A stretch of DNA of 64,000 nucleotides from NCBI GenBank assembly GCA_015698045.1, contig BLAL01000058.1:2501-66500 (forward strand), written 5' to 3'. Positions 1 through 9,959 of the stretch are shown here, piece after piece. Source of the DNA: Rhizophagus clarus (lineage: Eukaryota > Glomeromycota > Glomeromycetes > Glomerales > Glomeraceae). The notes beneath the pieces were generated by a model. The model worked only from the letters and a program-made list of their open reading frames with translations. It had not been told where the DNA came from and made no database searches. Position 1 is the stretch's first letter. Each line of letters starts with the position of its first letter. The position numbers were made by a program, and so were the translations under genes.

Positions 1-213
1 ACGCGGGGTAACGAATTTGGTAACAACCCTGACGGAAAAACTCTTGATTGGTTGTCTAATGACTGACGCAACCCTTGGGGAGCGTCAATGTCAACCCTCG
101 GCCCACGTTTCTGATTGAGTCACGTGACCCAAAGTTGATGCCGGTTGTGTCACCCCAAAGTGGCGCAGCTGGCTAAACTTTGGCCCGAGCCGGCCGGATA
201 ATTAATTTTCTGA

Positions 214-231
214 CGGATAAATATTTATCCG
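214..231. promoter_or_regulatory. 18-base perfect palindrome in pseudo-LTR
   Basis: CGGATAAATATTTATCCG is its own reverse complement and is kept in the right copy (4648-4665). It could be a dimeric protein binding site or an RNA hairpin; the role is unknown. Confidence 0.6.
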
Positions 232-575
232 TTCCAAATTCTTCAGATTTTTTGCTGTGGCGCAGCAACCAATCAGAAGTTTATCCGAAGAGGTCACGTG
301 CGGCGCAGTGCGCAGTAAGTCACATGATTACCAATTTTTCGTAAAAAATTCTAAGTCTTTTTACTGCGCCGCAGTAATTAGGTTAAACGTTAATCCTGAT
401 TAACAACCCTAATGGACGCACAAGGAGATTTAGTCAAGTGGCACCCATATGGCTGCCCCTTGTTTCAAATTAAATTAAGGAGTTAATTTTCATGCTTTGA
501 GATGTTTGTCCTCCTTTTTTAATTTATTGGGTACTACCGCATGGAATTTTTTAATTCGAAAAATTCTTATTTTAG

Positions 576-601
576 TTTCCACATGCTACCGCATGTGGAA
601 A
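576..601 (+). promoter_or_regulatory. Perfect hairpin in pseudo-LTR
   Basis: TTTCCACATGC, loop TACC, then GCATGTGGAAA: an 11-bp stem with a 4-base loop, conserved at 5010-5035. Function unknown; it may be a structured RNA element. Confidence 0.6.
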
Positions 602-824
602 TAAAATAAAAATTTGTCTCAGAAAAAATTCATGAGATTAGTTCATCAATTGATTGGTGAAACTCATATGAGTAAACATGCGGTTTGGAAAACGAGAATG
701 TTAATTTATTTTTTCATTCTTAATTCATTTTAAATGAAACATGCGTACATGTTGTTTTCCATGTAAAGGGAATAAGTAGTTAATCGTTTAGCATAATTTT
801 GCTTACATAAGATGTATTGGAGTT

Positions 825-870
825 GTATTTAAAGGCCCAGTTATCCGACCATAAGGCGACGTCTTCTTTG
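825..870 (+). promoter_or_regulatory. Putative core promoter of the retroelement
   Basis: A TATTTAAAGG box about 160 bases upstream of the ORF fits a TATA element with transcription starting around 855-870. The same box occurs in the right repeat (about 5261), from which transcription would run into subtelomeric DNA. Prediction from sequence only. Confidence 0.4.
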
Positions 871-987
871 CTTTTGTTAATTCAGAACCAACGACGTCGT
901 CGGTCCAGAATAACTCTTTACTTACACTTACTCCTAATATAACATTGACCCTAACCTCAATCTTACATCTTACATTACTATTTTAAA

Positions 988-3900
988 ATGAGCGGTAATC
1001 AAGGTCAAGAACACAGTTATCCCAGCGGCTCTGCCTCTCAACCCATTTCTGCTCCAACGGGTTTAAATATGTCAAATATGCTTGCATTCAATCCGCACCA
1101 CCCGTTAAATCAACAGCAGCTCCCCCCTGCTAATAATCCTCCCCCTACCAATACTGATAATAATAATAATCAAGGTGGTGGTAATGATGATGAAATGGAA
1201 GGCCTAGCTGATCATCTAGATGCCGCAATTGACCTAACCTCTTCGGACTATCTCAATCTAGCGAATGTGTTCGGTAAAGTACATGAACTTGCATGTACCA
1301 GAGCTATGAAAACTCGCGTCAAAAACTTAGTAAGTAAGCTCGCCCGCTTACAGAAACGTTTAATTTTTTTATCGTCCATGGCTTCCATGGAAGGTGTTGA
1401 TCAAGAAGGTGGTGACGATGCTGCCGCCGCTATTTTCAACATGCCCAATGTTGGCCGTCGCAAGTACAAAATTGGGGAAATCAGAAAAAACTTTCAGTTC
1501 CGTTTGGTCGACGTTCCGTCGGTGAGAAAAAATACATTGGAAGTCCTCCAAACGAATATTGCGCTTGTGACCTGGAGTGCCCTCTATCAAGACTGCAACT
1601 CCGATATTACCGATACTACAGCCGCTATTACTGCGTGCCCTGGTAAGCTCAACAAAGAGCTAGAAGATGCTGCCGTTGCAGCGTTAAATTCGTCATTATT
1701 AAATGACACCGAAAAAAACAAGCTTACCCTGTGGTGGGTGTATCTAAAACAATTTAATAATAGATTGTTTAACTTGCATGTTACTAAGTGCAAAACCGGA
1801 ATGGTGAGTACTAATCGTAATAATTGTAACAATCTGATTATAGAAGTATTAACGAATTGCGTTCGCAATTCGAGTTTAGTTATGATGACTAATCCTTCTA
1901 CCATTTTAGATCAATCCCCCCACGAGCAAATCAGCCAAGGAACAAACTCATGTCAAGCTGAACACTCGAAAACGCAAGGATCCCCCAAGCAACGCCGTCA
2001 AAAAAGGCGCCGCACCGTCAAAAAGACGAAAGGGAAAGAAGGGACAGGCCATCGCCAGCAAGACGAAGGCCCCTGCCAAAAAAGCGGGACCAAAACCAAA
2101 AGGCCCCAAACCGGGCAAAAAAAGGTATTTGTTAACACTTTCTTACCAGAAAGAAATATCACTATCCCTTCGTATGTTTTTCGCACTTTAAACTTGGGTG
2201 CTAACTTCCAATTATGTTCGATTCCGTCGTTTCAGACCATTCAAAAAGGGTGGGAAACCTCGGCCAGGCAAATCCAGGAAGCAATCAACAAAAGGGAAGA
2301 ACAAGGCTTAGTTAGTAGTAATTTAGCCTATATTAATAATTTAATGAATGCATTAAATGATCAACGTTTCTGTAATGTTAAATTTATTAATAAAGTTACC
2401 CATAATAAAGCGTTGCGTAAAGCCGCTAATATAAATCTGTCTTTACAACGTGTATATGACTTTATTCGTGACAATAAACTTCTTGTAATTCTTGCGGATA
2501 AAAACCTTGGTTTAACGATTGTTGACAAGGATTGGTATCATGAACACATGCAAAAACATATTACTAACACTTCATATTTTGAAGAACTGGACATCAATGA
2601 TACTACTGCTGGTGTGGTACGTATTGTCGATGGTGACCTCGATTGGAAACCTTTTTTTACTAAATGGGAGTACAATTTAAGAAAACTTGTGAAAGAGCGT
2701 TACGGTAAGGCCCAAGCTGGGCGTGATTTTATGGACGCTTATTTCGACTGGGATGCTGCTGTTTTCCCGCAACCTTATGGTCTCATTAAATTGCATAAGC
2801 AACCACCTAAGTTACGATACATAACGCCGGTGGTGGGATGGATGAATAAGAAAGTTGCGGTATATGTTGTTGGTTTCTTACAACCATATGTTGAAAAATG
2901 TAAATGGATCCTAGCTTCTTCGACACAACTTATCAATCTTGTTGAGGCTGACATAAGTAACCGCCTCTTGGTCTCTCAAAACAAGTCGTTGTGGGTCGGT
3001 ACCTTTGATGTACAGGATATGTACAATCAAATCGACTATCGCGAAGCCTTACAGATTATTTATGACTTTGCAAAAGAAGAAGGATGGGTGGACTCCAAAA
3101 ACAAGAAACACTGGAACTTCGTGTTAAATCTTGTACATTGGGTTTGTCAGACCGCATATATTACTTATGACGGACATTTCTACAAACAAATCAGAGGATT
3201 ACCAATGGGATCTCCCCTATCGCCGGTTATTGCCAACCTTTTTATGGCAGGAGTTGAGGATAAAGCAACCAAAGCTCTTGAGTCGTACTATGAGACTGTT
3301 AGTACCACTTTGGCTTATTATCGATATTTAGATGATATTATTATCATCGCGACCAGTCACACGGTATGTATCGATGACTCCGAGGGCTGCTCCCCCCTAG
3401 AAGAAGATGCTGGTGCCTTGTTATGTGAAATTTCTAAGGCCGTTGTCGAAAGCTCAATTGCTTTTGACTATACAGGGGACGCTTGGAGAAATGGAGAAAG
3501 CGTTGAATATTTGAACCTTCGCCTAATGGTTAATAGCTGTAATGGGAAGAAATGGCTTACTACGTCTGTATTTGACAAGCCAACTAACCTTCACATTTAT
3601 ACGGACCCCTCCACTTGGTATCCTATGTCTTATGTCTACAATTGGATACAAGGCGAAAATATTCGTTATATCCGCAATTCGAGCTCACCACAGGTTTACC
3701 GTGAGTCTTTGGACCTCTTTAAGGAGTTTCTCTTCAGACGAAACTTTTTAGACAGAAAAATAGAGGCCCAGTTGCAGCTGAATTCGTGGGCGGATAGACA
3801 AGCTCTTCTCCGTGGTGAAAAACCACACAAAGACCGTAAAGGTAAGGGTAAGGATACTCGACAAAATACTTATGTTCTCATTGACAACAGTGGATGTCGA

Positions 3901-4038
3901 GATGTTATCACGTCGTCTGTTAAGGCTATCGATAACATCGCTCGAGAGTTCGTTCCTGAATTGGACCTTCGCTTTGCCCCAGTGGTAAAGAAAGGTAAGA
4001 ACATTTTGTCTGTAATGAACACTTTGCGCAAACATTAA
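988..4038 (+). CDS. Penelope-like reverse transcriptase, endonuclease-deficient type (1016 aa)
   Basis: Copies element RNA into DNA, probably from a chromosome-end primer. Residues 1-70 are Asn/Pro/Gln-rich. About residues 331-346 form a strongly basic, nuclear-localisation-like stretch (KQRRQKRRR). An N-terminal RT motif LADKNLGLTIVDKDWY precedes the palm, as in Penelope-like RTs, and IKLHKQPPKLRYI follows. Motif A is TFDVQDMYNQI (Asp674), motif B is GLPMGSPLSPVIANLFM (737-753), and motif C is YYRYLDD (Asp782, Asp783), so the catalytic triad is complete. The downstream thumb motif 'FDKPTNLHIY' and 'GENIRYIRNSSS' are also Penelope-like. The protein ends about 80 residues after the last RT-like block, and I see no GIY-YIG module. 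Base composition is clearly richer in G/C than the neighbouring fungal genes. The ORF is uninterrupted, so the copy may be active or very recent. Confidence 0.9.
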   Translation: MSGNQGQEHSYPSGSASQPISAPTGLNMSNMLAFNPHHPLNQQQLPPANNPPPTNTDNNNNQGGGNDDEMEGLADHLDAAIDLTSSDYLNLANVFGKVHELACTRAMKTRVKNLVSKLARLQKRLIFLSSMASMEGVDQEGGDDAAAAIFNMPNVGRRKYKIGEIRKNFQFRLVDVPSVRKNTLEVLQTNIALVTWSALYQDCNSDITDTTAAITACPGKLNKELEDAAVAALNSSLLNDTEKNKLTLWWVYLKQFNNRLFNLHVTKCKTGMVSTNRNNCNNLIIEVLTNCVRNSSLVMMTNPSTILDQSPHEQISQGTNSCQAEHSKTQGSPKQRRQKRRRTVKKTKGKEGTGHRQQDEGPCQKSGTKTKRPQTGQKKVFVNTFLPERNITIPSYVFRTLNLGANFQLCSIPSFQTIQKGWETSARQIQEAINKREEQGLVSSNLAYINNLMNALNDQRFCNVKFINKVTHNKALRKAANINLSLQRVYDFIRDNKLLVILADKNLGLTIVDKDWYHEHMQKHITNTSYFEELDINDTTAGVVRIVDGDLDWKPFFTKWEYNLRKLVKERYGKAQAGRDFMDAYFDWDAAVFPQPYGLIKLHKQPPKLRYITPVVGWMNKKVAVYVVGFLQPYVEKCKWILASSTQLINLVEADISNRLLVSQNKSLWVGTFDVQDMYNQIDYREALQIIYDFAKEEGWVDSKNKKHWNFVLNLVHWVCQTAYITYDGHFYKQIRGLPMGSPLSPVIANLFMAGVEDKATKALESYYETVSTTLAYYRYLDDIIIIATSHTVCIDDSEGCSPLEEDAGALLCEISKAVVESSIAFDYTGDAWRNGESVEYLNLRLMVNSCNGKKWLTTSVFDKPTNLHIYTDPSTWYPMSYVYNWIQGENIRYIRNSSSPQVYRESLDLFKEFLFRRNFLDRKIEAQLQLNSWADRQALLRGEKPHKDRKGKGKDTRQNTYVLIDNSGCRDVITSSVKAIDNIAREFVPELDLRFAPVVKKGKNILSVMNTLRKH

Positions 4039-4243
4039 AACTGGGTAAAGTTTTAGCTTGGAGTCGCCAGGGTGCTTGATCACCTTCACATGTTTTCCGA
4101 CCTCTGTGATGTGTTAGATCGCGAGGCGACAAAAAGTATTTTTATTATTTTTAGAGCGCACTACTTATGTTACTAGGATGGCATGAATCGGCCGGAGTGT
4201 GAGGGATCCCGACTGGCTCGGGTGATCCACCTCCGGACCCGAG

Positions 4244-4353
4244 CCTAACCCTAGCCCTAACCCTAATCCTAACCCTAATCCTAACCCTAACCTAACCCTA
4301 AGTCCTAACCCTAACCTAACCCTAAGCGGATGGTTACACAACCCTAACCCTAA
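4244..4353 (-). repeat. Degenerate telomeric repeat block in element 3' region
   Basis: A run of CCCTAA with variants (CCCTAG, CCTAATC, AGTCCTAACC) at 4244-4325 and again at 4340-4353, plus one unit near 4395. The G-rich TTAGGG strand is the minus strand. The irregular spacing shows it is an old interstitial tract, not a fresh chromosome end. Confidence 0.9.
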
Positions 4354-4434
4354 GCCAATCATATTCTGAGTCTGCGGTCACGTGACCCGACTGTAACCCT
4401 AAGGGATGGTGTGTTGTGAGCGTCAATTGATTTG

Positions 4435-5390
4435 ACGCGGGGTAACGAATTTGGTAACAACCCTGACGGAAAAACTCTTGATTGGTTGTCTAATGACTGA
4501 CGCAACCCTTGGGGAGCGTCAATGTCAACCCTCGGCCCACGTTTCTGATTGAGTCACGTGACCCAAAGTTGATGCCGGTTGTGTCACCCCAAAGTGGCGC
4601 AGCTGGCTAAACTTTAGCCCGAGCCGGCCGGATAATTAATTTTCCGACGGATAAATATTTATCCGTTCCAAATTCTTCAGATTTTTTGCTGTGGCGCAGC
4701 AACCAATCAGAAGTTTATCCGAAGAGGTCACGTGCGGCGCAGTGCGCAGTAAGTCACATGATTACCAATTTTTCGTAAAAAATTCTAAGTCTTTTTACTG
4801 CGCCGCAGTAATTAGGTTAAACGTTAATCCTGATTAACAACCCTAATGGACGCACAAGGAGATTTAGTCAAGTGGCACCCATATGGCTGCCCCTTGTTTC
4901 AAATTAAATTAAGGAGTTAATTTTCATGCTTTGAGACGTTTGTCCTCCTTTTTTAATTTATTGGGTACTACCGCATGGAATTTTTTAATTCGAAAAATTC
5001 TTATTTTAGTTTCCACATGCTACCGCATGTGGAAATAAAATAAAAATTTGTCTCAGAAAAAATTCATGAGATTGGTTCATCAATTGATTGGTGAAACTCA
5101 TATGAGTAAACATGCGGTTTGGAAAACGAGAATGTTAATTTATTTTTTCATTCTTAATTCATTTTAAATGAAACATGCGTACATGTTGTTTTCCATGTAA
5201 AGGGAATAAGTAGTTAATCGTTTAGCATAATTTTGCTTACATAAGATGTATTGGAGTTGTATTTAAAGGCCCAGTTATCCGACCATAAGGCGACGTCTTC
5301 TTTGCTTTTGTTAATTCAGAACCAACGACGTCGTCGGTCCAGAATAACTCTTTACTTACACTTACTCCTAATATAACATTGACCCTAACC
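4435..5390 (+). repeat. Right direct repeat (pseudo-LTR), truncated at telomeric repeat
   Basis: Second copy of 1-956. Similarity ends after the ten bases GACCCTAACC. The left copy then goes on to the ORF start, while the right copy continues as CTAACCCTAACCCTAAA. The breakpoint lies inside a telomere-like motif of the leader, pointing to microhomology between element RNA and telomeric DNA at integration. Confidence 0.95.
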
Positions 5391-5406
5391 CTAACCCTAA
5401 CCCTAA
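5381..5406 (-). repeat. Telomeric repeat at junction with right pseudo-LTR
   Basis: Four CCCTAA units directly joined to the truncated right repeat. It marks the point where the element met chromosomal telomere repeat. Confidence 0.92.
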
Positions 5407-5964
5407 AGGTTTCGGCTGAATTCTGATTGATTAAATCCTTTTTAATTTTATATTATTAATTTGTTATAAATTAGTAAAACCGCATAGTTTACGCCATAAA
5501 ATTTTGGCATTTATACAAAATGTTAGGTATTTCGTAATATTTATTTGATTAATTTCAGATGAACTTCCAAATAAAATTAATAATTCCTATTATAGCATAA
5601 TTACTGGCGGGTTTCCCCTTAATTTTTCTTTAGAGAATTTCTTGGCATTTTACGTTTCGTATTCACTGCTCAGGAGTTTAATTAATGTTAGCACATGTTT
5701 TCATTTTAGAATGAAAAATGTGTTGCCATAATAAGAATATCATTTTCTTGGCGTTTGGTGTGGAACAACATATACGTTCCTGGATTTTTATTGGTAAAGA
5801 TTCAAAATATAGTTTTAATAGGTGATAGAATAAGTATATAAATGAGCCATTTGGTGACAAAAAGACGTTAGATTTACCACTAAAGTTGATAAATGACGTC
5901 ATTAGTCAAATTTATCGGTATACTATATTACTCTATAAATAATTTAGAGCACCCATACACCTCG
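5407..5964. other. Subtelomeric unique segment between two telomeric tracts
   Basis: AT-rich sequence with no convincing ORF. It lies between two short CCCTAA tracts, so it may itself be an inserted or once-terminal fragment. Confidence 0.6.
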
Positions 5965-5996
5965 AACCCTAAAATAACCCTAACCCTAACCCTAAC
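5965..5996 (-). repeat. Second interstitial telomeric repeat
   Basis: AACCCTAAAATAACCC followed by three CCCTAA-type units, 570 bases inward from the first. It suggests a former chromosome end or a repaired break. Confidence 0.85.
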
Positions 5997-5997
5997 T

Positions 5998-6345
5998 AGA
6001 ATTAAAATAAGAAGGGTAAAGGAAGTGTTTTTCGGTATTTTTTTAAAACTAATTAATTGTTTTTTTTATTTTTTATAATATTGCCTAATGAAAAATATGA
6101 CTAAACTTTTGAAATTAAAGTAAGGAAGGGTGGGAAAAGTTTTTTTTGGTATTTTTTTTAATTAATTAATTGTTTTTTTTTTTTATAGTATTGCCAGACG
6201 AAAAGCATGACTAGACTTTTGGAATTAAGGTAAGGAAGGGCGTGAGAAGTGTTTTTTAATATTTTTTTTAACTAATTAATTATTTTTTTTTATTTTTCAT
6301 AGTGTTGCTAGGCAAAAAATACAACCAGACTTTTGGAATTAGAGT
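5998..6345. repeat. Three-copy tandem repeat, about 110-114 bases
   Basis: The landmark GAAGGG recurs at 6011, 6125 and 6235, each time followed by a T tract and TTAATTAATT and preceded by GACTTTTGGAATTA-type sequence. Confidence 0.8.
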
Positions 6346-6550
6346 ATTAAAAACTGAAAAAGAATAATAAAAATAAATAAATTTGGTATAATATACCAAA
6401 AAAAAGTAAAAAAATAAAAAAATAAAATAAATTTTAGTAAATATTGAGTAATTTAATTTACCGAAATTAGTATTTTTTAAAAATAAATCCACGTATATCT
6501 ATTATAAACTCTGCATAACCCGTATGTGAGTTATATTAATATTATTCAGG

Positions 6551-6835
6551 GTCCTACCAAAACTATTTATTCTGGCATTTTTCTTACAAACTTATATATA
6601 AAAAATGCTAGAACTATTTGTTCTGGCATTTTTTTTTTTAATAAAAACGCTAAGACCATTTTATTGCGATTTTATATATAAAAAACTTCAGAACTAATAG
6701 TTTTGGCTTTTTTTTGCTATTTTATATAAGTTTTGCCAACTTGATATATATAAAAAATACCAAAACTATTAGTTCCAGTATTTTTTTTTGTAACTTTACA
6801 TATAAAACTGCCTAGTTTCAGCTTTTTTTTAATAA
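6551..6835. repeat. Cluster of short hairpin repeats
   Basis: Successive imperfect palindromes such as GCTAGAACTATTTGTTCTGGC and CCAAAACTATTAGTTCCAG, separated by T tracts and TATATAAAA. At least four units. Confidence 0.6.
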
Positions 6836-6837
6836 TA

Positions 6838-7034
6838 AAGCTTGAGCCAACTTGAGCCAGCTCAAAGCTCAACTTGACTTGAGCCCGAATTTTTCATGGT
6901 TCAGCTTGACTTGAATGAGTTAAGCAAAGATTTTTTGTGGCTTGATTTATTTTGGCTCAAGCCAGAATTTTTTTTTTCAAGCCAAGCCAAGCTAAACTGT
7001 AACTTGACTTGAGCTGGCTCATGCAGAGCTTTAT
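6838..7034. repeat. AGCTTGAGCC-family dispersed repeat, copy 1
   Basis: Dense in GAGCC/GGCTC and AACTTGACTTGAGC motifs. It starts with AAAGCTTGAGCC and ends with GGCTCATGCAGAGCTTTA, so the ends are inverted relative to each other. Related copies lie at 14.4, 50.4-50.8 and 57.8 kb. Confidence 0.65.
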
Positions 7035-7368
7035 CTACAACTAATAAAAAATTGTATTTTTTGAATAATTAGGCCAATAAGTATATAATTATCATAAAAT
7101 CTCGAATTTGATTTTTTGGCCCATCTTCACCTTTTGCTACAGAAGTCCTCATATATTGATTTTATACTCATTTTTAAAAATAGTCAAAAGTTAAATATTT
7201 TTAACAATTACGATTTAACAAGTTTTATTAATTTTATTCTATAAACTATATTGCCGATCTAACACTTGAAGACCAGAGAATATATGGTTTTATTTATCAA
7301 AATGAGAATTTAATTTGTATTCACGTTATTCTAAAGTCTAACTAATTCGCGTTCACATTTATTCTACA
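7035..7368. other. Intergenic AT-rich segment
   Basis: No ORF, RNA gene or repeat recognised. Confidence 0.5.
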
Positions 7369-7369
7369 G

Positions 7370-7547
7370 TAGTCTAATTTATTCATATTTGTTCTACAGT
7401 ATAAGTCTATTTTGTTTTAAAAGTCTGATAGTCTAATTTATTTGTATTTGTTTTACAATATAAGCCTATTTTATCTTAAAAGACTAATAGTCTAATTTAT
7501 TCATATTTGTTCTACAGTAGTACAGTAATTCAGTATAAGTCTATATT
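7370..7547. repeat. 59-base tandem repeat, three copies
   Basis: TAGTCTAATTTATT begins units at about 7370, 7429 and 7488, each containing TATTTGTTCTACAGTATAAG or a close variant. A fourth, weaker unit lies just upstream. Confidence 0.8.
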
Positions 7548-7627
7548 ATTATTCTGATCACCTGATCATCACCATAAAAGTCTAATTAATCATTTTCATT
7601 TGATAAACTTTCTTTTTCTAATATAAC

Positions 7628-9440
7628 TTCTAAAAAAACTGCAAAAAGTCAAACATCGGTCACAGAAACTCTGTCCAAACGAGGTCAAAAGAAAAATGTT
7701 TTTGTTGGTAAAATTGATATTGTTGATATTAATAAAAATAACAGACCAGAAGTAGCCTCAAAGCCTTCTACAAAAAAATGAGGACAAAAAAAAAAGGTTC
7801 TTGTTGATGAAACTGATATTATTGATGTTGATGTTCTAATCTAAGAAAATAATGGTCCAGAAGTAACCTCAAAACCCTCTACAAAAAAATGAGGTCAAAA
7901 GAAAAAGGAGGATATTGCTCCTTTGACCTTTACCAGCAGAATTTCAAATACTGAAGATTTCATTCCAAACACTGATAAAATTCAAAAACAAGCAGCGATT
8001 TTACAAAAGAGAATCCCTACTTCGATTAATGAACTTTTAAAAACAAGTGATGACAATCTTTTACAAGGAAACTTTCACTTAAATTTTTCGTCACTTCTAT
8101 ATGATCACGTAATTTATTTCCCATCTTTACCTCTTTAGACGAAAGCCAAGTTAATGAAAGTGATAGTGTAAATTTCAGGCGCAAACCTCTTGCACTGATA
8201 ACAAATATTAGGAACGTGAACACACTTTATAATTACACATTAGATAATTATTTTGATGTTGATTCTCAATTGGATAATGACAACACTTCACATTCATGAT
8301 CAATATCACTCCTTTTACTGGTACCACTTCATTTTCATGTTCAAATATCACTCATATTAAAAATACCTCACGTTCAACTATTAACAATACAACAAGTACA
8401 AATACTACCCTATCAATACTTCACGTTCAAACATCAGTTTTTCTTCACAGTTGAACAACATAGCAAGTGACGATATTTTTCGTTTAGATATCTTATTCAT
8501 TCAAACAAATAGTGATATTTTTCATTTGAGTAACTCCTCTCTAAGATCAAATGATGCTACGTCTACACTTCCTACATCTTTTCGCAAAATGGATAATATT
8601 CATCAAATATGTTCATGGCTATGTTCAAATCCCAGTGTCTTGCTATTCGCATATAATATGTATCTATCTATGTAGACACCAGTTGCAGACAAGTTCAACT
8701 TTGCATCTTCTAACTTCAGTTCATTATCACTGCCAACAGCTACTCCATATATTTCAAAGCAAGAAGACAAGGTAATTTAAAAATTATAAGTTTTATTTAT
8801 TTTTTTTTTACTAATTGCCAAATAATTATATAATACAGATACAAGTGAATCACAATTTTCTTGAAGAATTAAAGTGACTTTTTCTTTAGGCACAAAATCC
8901 CAAGAAATGTGTATTTGAAGATTTGGTATGACAAATCTTCGACTGTGACCTTAATTCAGTCGAAGGAGTAGACTGGTTATGAACATCAAACAGACAGTTT
9001 GGGAATTTTCACAACAAATTCTTGAATAGTGTAAAAGATTTAATAAATGAATTCAAAGCAAACAGAGTTATTAGATTGACTATCTAATTTTTTTGACTTC
9101 ATTATCTCCTTTATACTTTAGTAATTTTTTTCCTTTTACTTTTTCATTTACAGTGAAAATAAAGATACAAATTGCCTTTTGATAGAAAGTGAAGTGATTT
9201 CATTTGTAAATGAATCTCGTATGGTCAATATTTTACAAAGATAGTTAAATGCAACAAATATGACTGAATTAAGGGCACAAAACTCTTTACGTACTTTATA
9301 AAGATTCATCCAAAAGGCATTCATAATTAACTACGAGTCAAGAAATACTGAGACAACAAAATTATTAGATAAAATAACAAAAAATATAGCTGTTTCATCT
9401 CAAAATGGCAAAAATATCACCAGTAATTTACAATTATAAG
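7628..9440 (+). pseudogene. Decayed repeat-containing, coiled-coil-like protein gene
   Basis: Reading from 7628 gives plausible coding sequence with internal repeats: three copies of a KPSTK(K/R)xGQKK-type unit, each leading to an acidic Asp/Ile/Val stretch. The first unit reads CGA (7680-7682) where the later two read TGA (7779-7781, 7890-7892), all in the same frame; another stop, TAA, lies at 7842. The frame then runs open to 8138, and coding-like text continues in other frames (SLDESQVNESDSVNF, EFKANRVIRL, TELRAQNSLRTL) to about 9440. Intron-like stretches lie near 8771-8838 and 9078-9153. The family is not recognised. It is clearly inactive, with multiple stops and frame changes. Confidence 0.6.
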
Positions 9441-9955
9441 ATTAGAATTCTATATTTATATTTTTAATTTAAACATTTACTAATCGGTTATTTTTTAATT
9501 GCAATAATAATTTTTATTACAATATGGCGTTTATAATAATGACATTAATATTAAGGGTTTATTATAATAGTAATTTCATTACAGTGGTATTTGTATTATA
9601 TATAAAATTGAATATTTACTAAATTTTTTGTTATTAAAAATAATAATTATTGTCAATTGTTATTTCAATACATTAAAAAAATATCTCAATCTATTATTTT
9701 GCGAACTATTCACTATTTTTTTAAGATTAATATTAAAATTTGTTAAAAATTCAAAAATATTTATTACACAAATTCATTTAATTTTTTCACAAAATTGTCG
9801 CAAAACTTGTCGTCACGTGATCAATCTAAACCTGAGATAAAATGTTAGCGACTAAGTAACTTCTTAATAGTAAATTACGGATTTCTGCAATGATTTTAAA
9901 ATACGATTAAAAATCATTTTCTTTTTCAATTAAATGGTATTTTTAGCCTTTGACA
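9441..9955. other. Intergenic AT-rich segment
   Basis: No supported gene. A 70-codon open frame here is Ile/Leu/Phe-rich and looks like chance in AT-rich DNA. Confidence 0.5.
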
Positions 9956-9959
9956 TGCT

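Larger units (their letters stand above)
1..956 (+). repeat. Left direct repeat (pseudo-LTR) of the Penelope-like element
   Basis: Matches 4435-5390 base for base with only about four substitutions noticed by eye (for example near 187, 210, 499 and 640). The left boundary is the window edge, not necessarily the repeat edge. It contains an 18-base perfect palindrome (214-231), an 11-bp-stem hairpin (576-601), several CACGTG sites and a TATTTAAA box near 827. Confidence 0.95.
1..5406 (+). mobile_element. Telomere-associated Penelope-like element with direct-repeat flanks
   Basis: A reverse transcriptase ORF (988-4038) is preceded by a leader (1-987) and followed by a 3' region rich in CCCTAA. 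Bases 1-956 recur at 4435-5390, so the unit is at least 4434 bases and probably runs off the left edge of the window. The right-hand copy of the repeat stops exactly at a CTAACC and continues as pure telomeric repeat. The C-rich strand reads left to right, so the chromosome end should lie to the left and the element's 3' end faces inward. That is the orientation expected if cDNA is primed from the TTAGGG overhang. Direct-repeat flanks (pseudo-LTRs), absence of an endonuclease and telomeric location match the Athena/Coprina group of endonuclease-deficient Penelope-like elements. Assignment to Coprina is inference. Confidence 0.82.

Noticed and set aside
1..956. Hammerhead ribozyme in the pseudo-LTR, as reported for other Penelope-like elements
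   Set aside because: I looked for CTGANGA followed by a stem and GAAA on the plus strand and did not find the core. The CTGACGG near 210 lacks the required GA. A covariance-model scan would settle it.
4165..4362. 65-codon minus-strand ORF rich in Gly-Leu
   Set aside because: It is the translation of CCCTAA telomeric repeat, not a gene.
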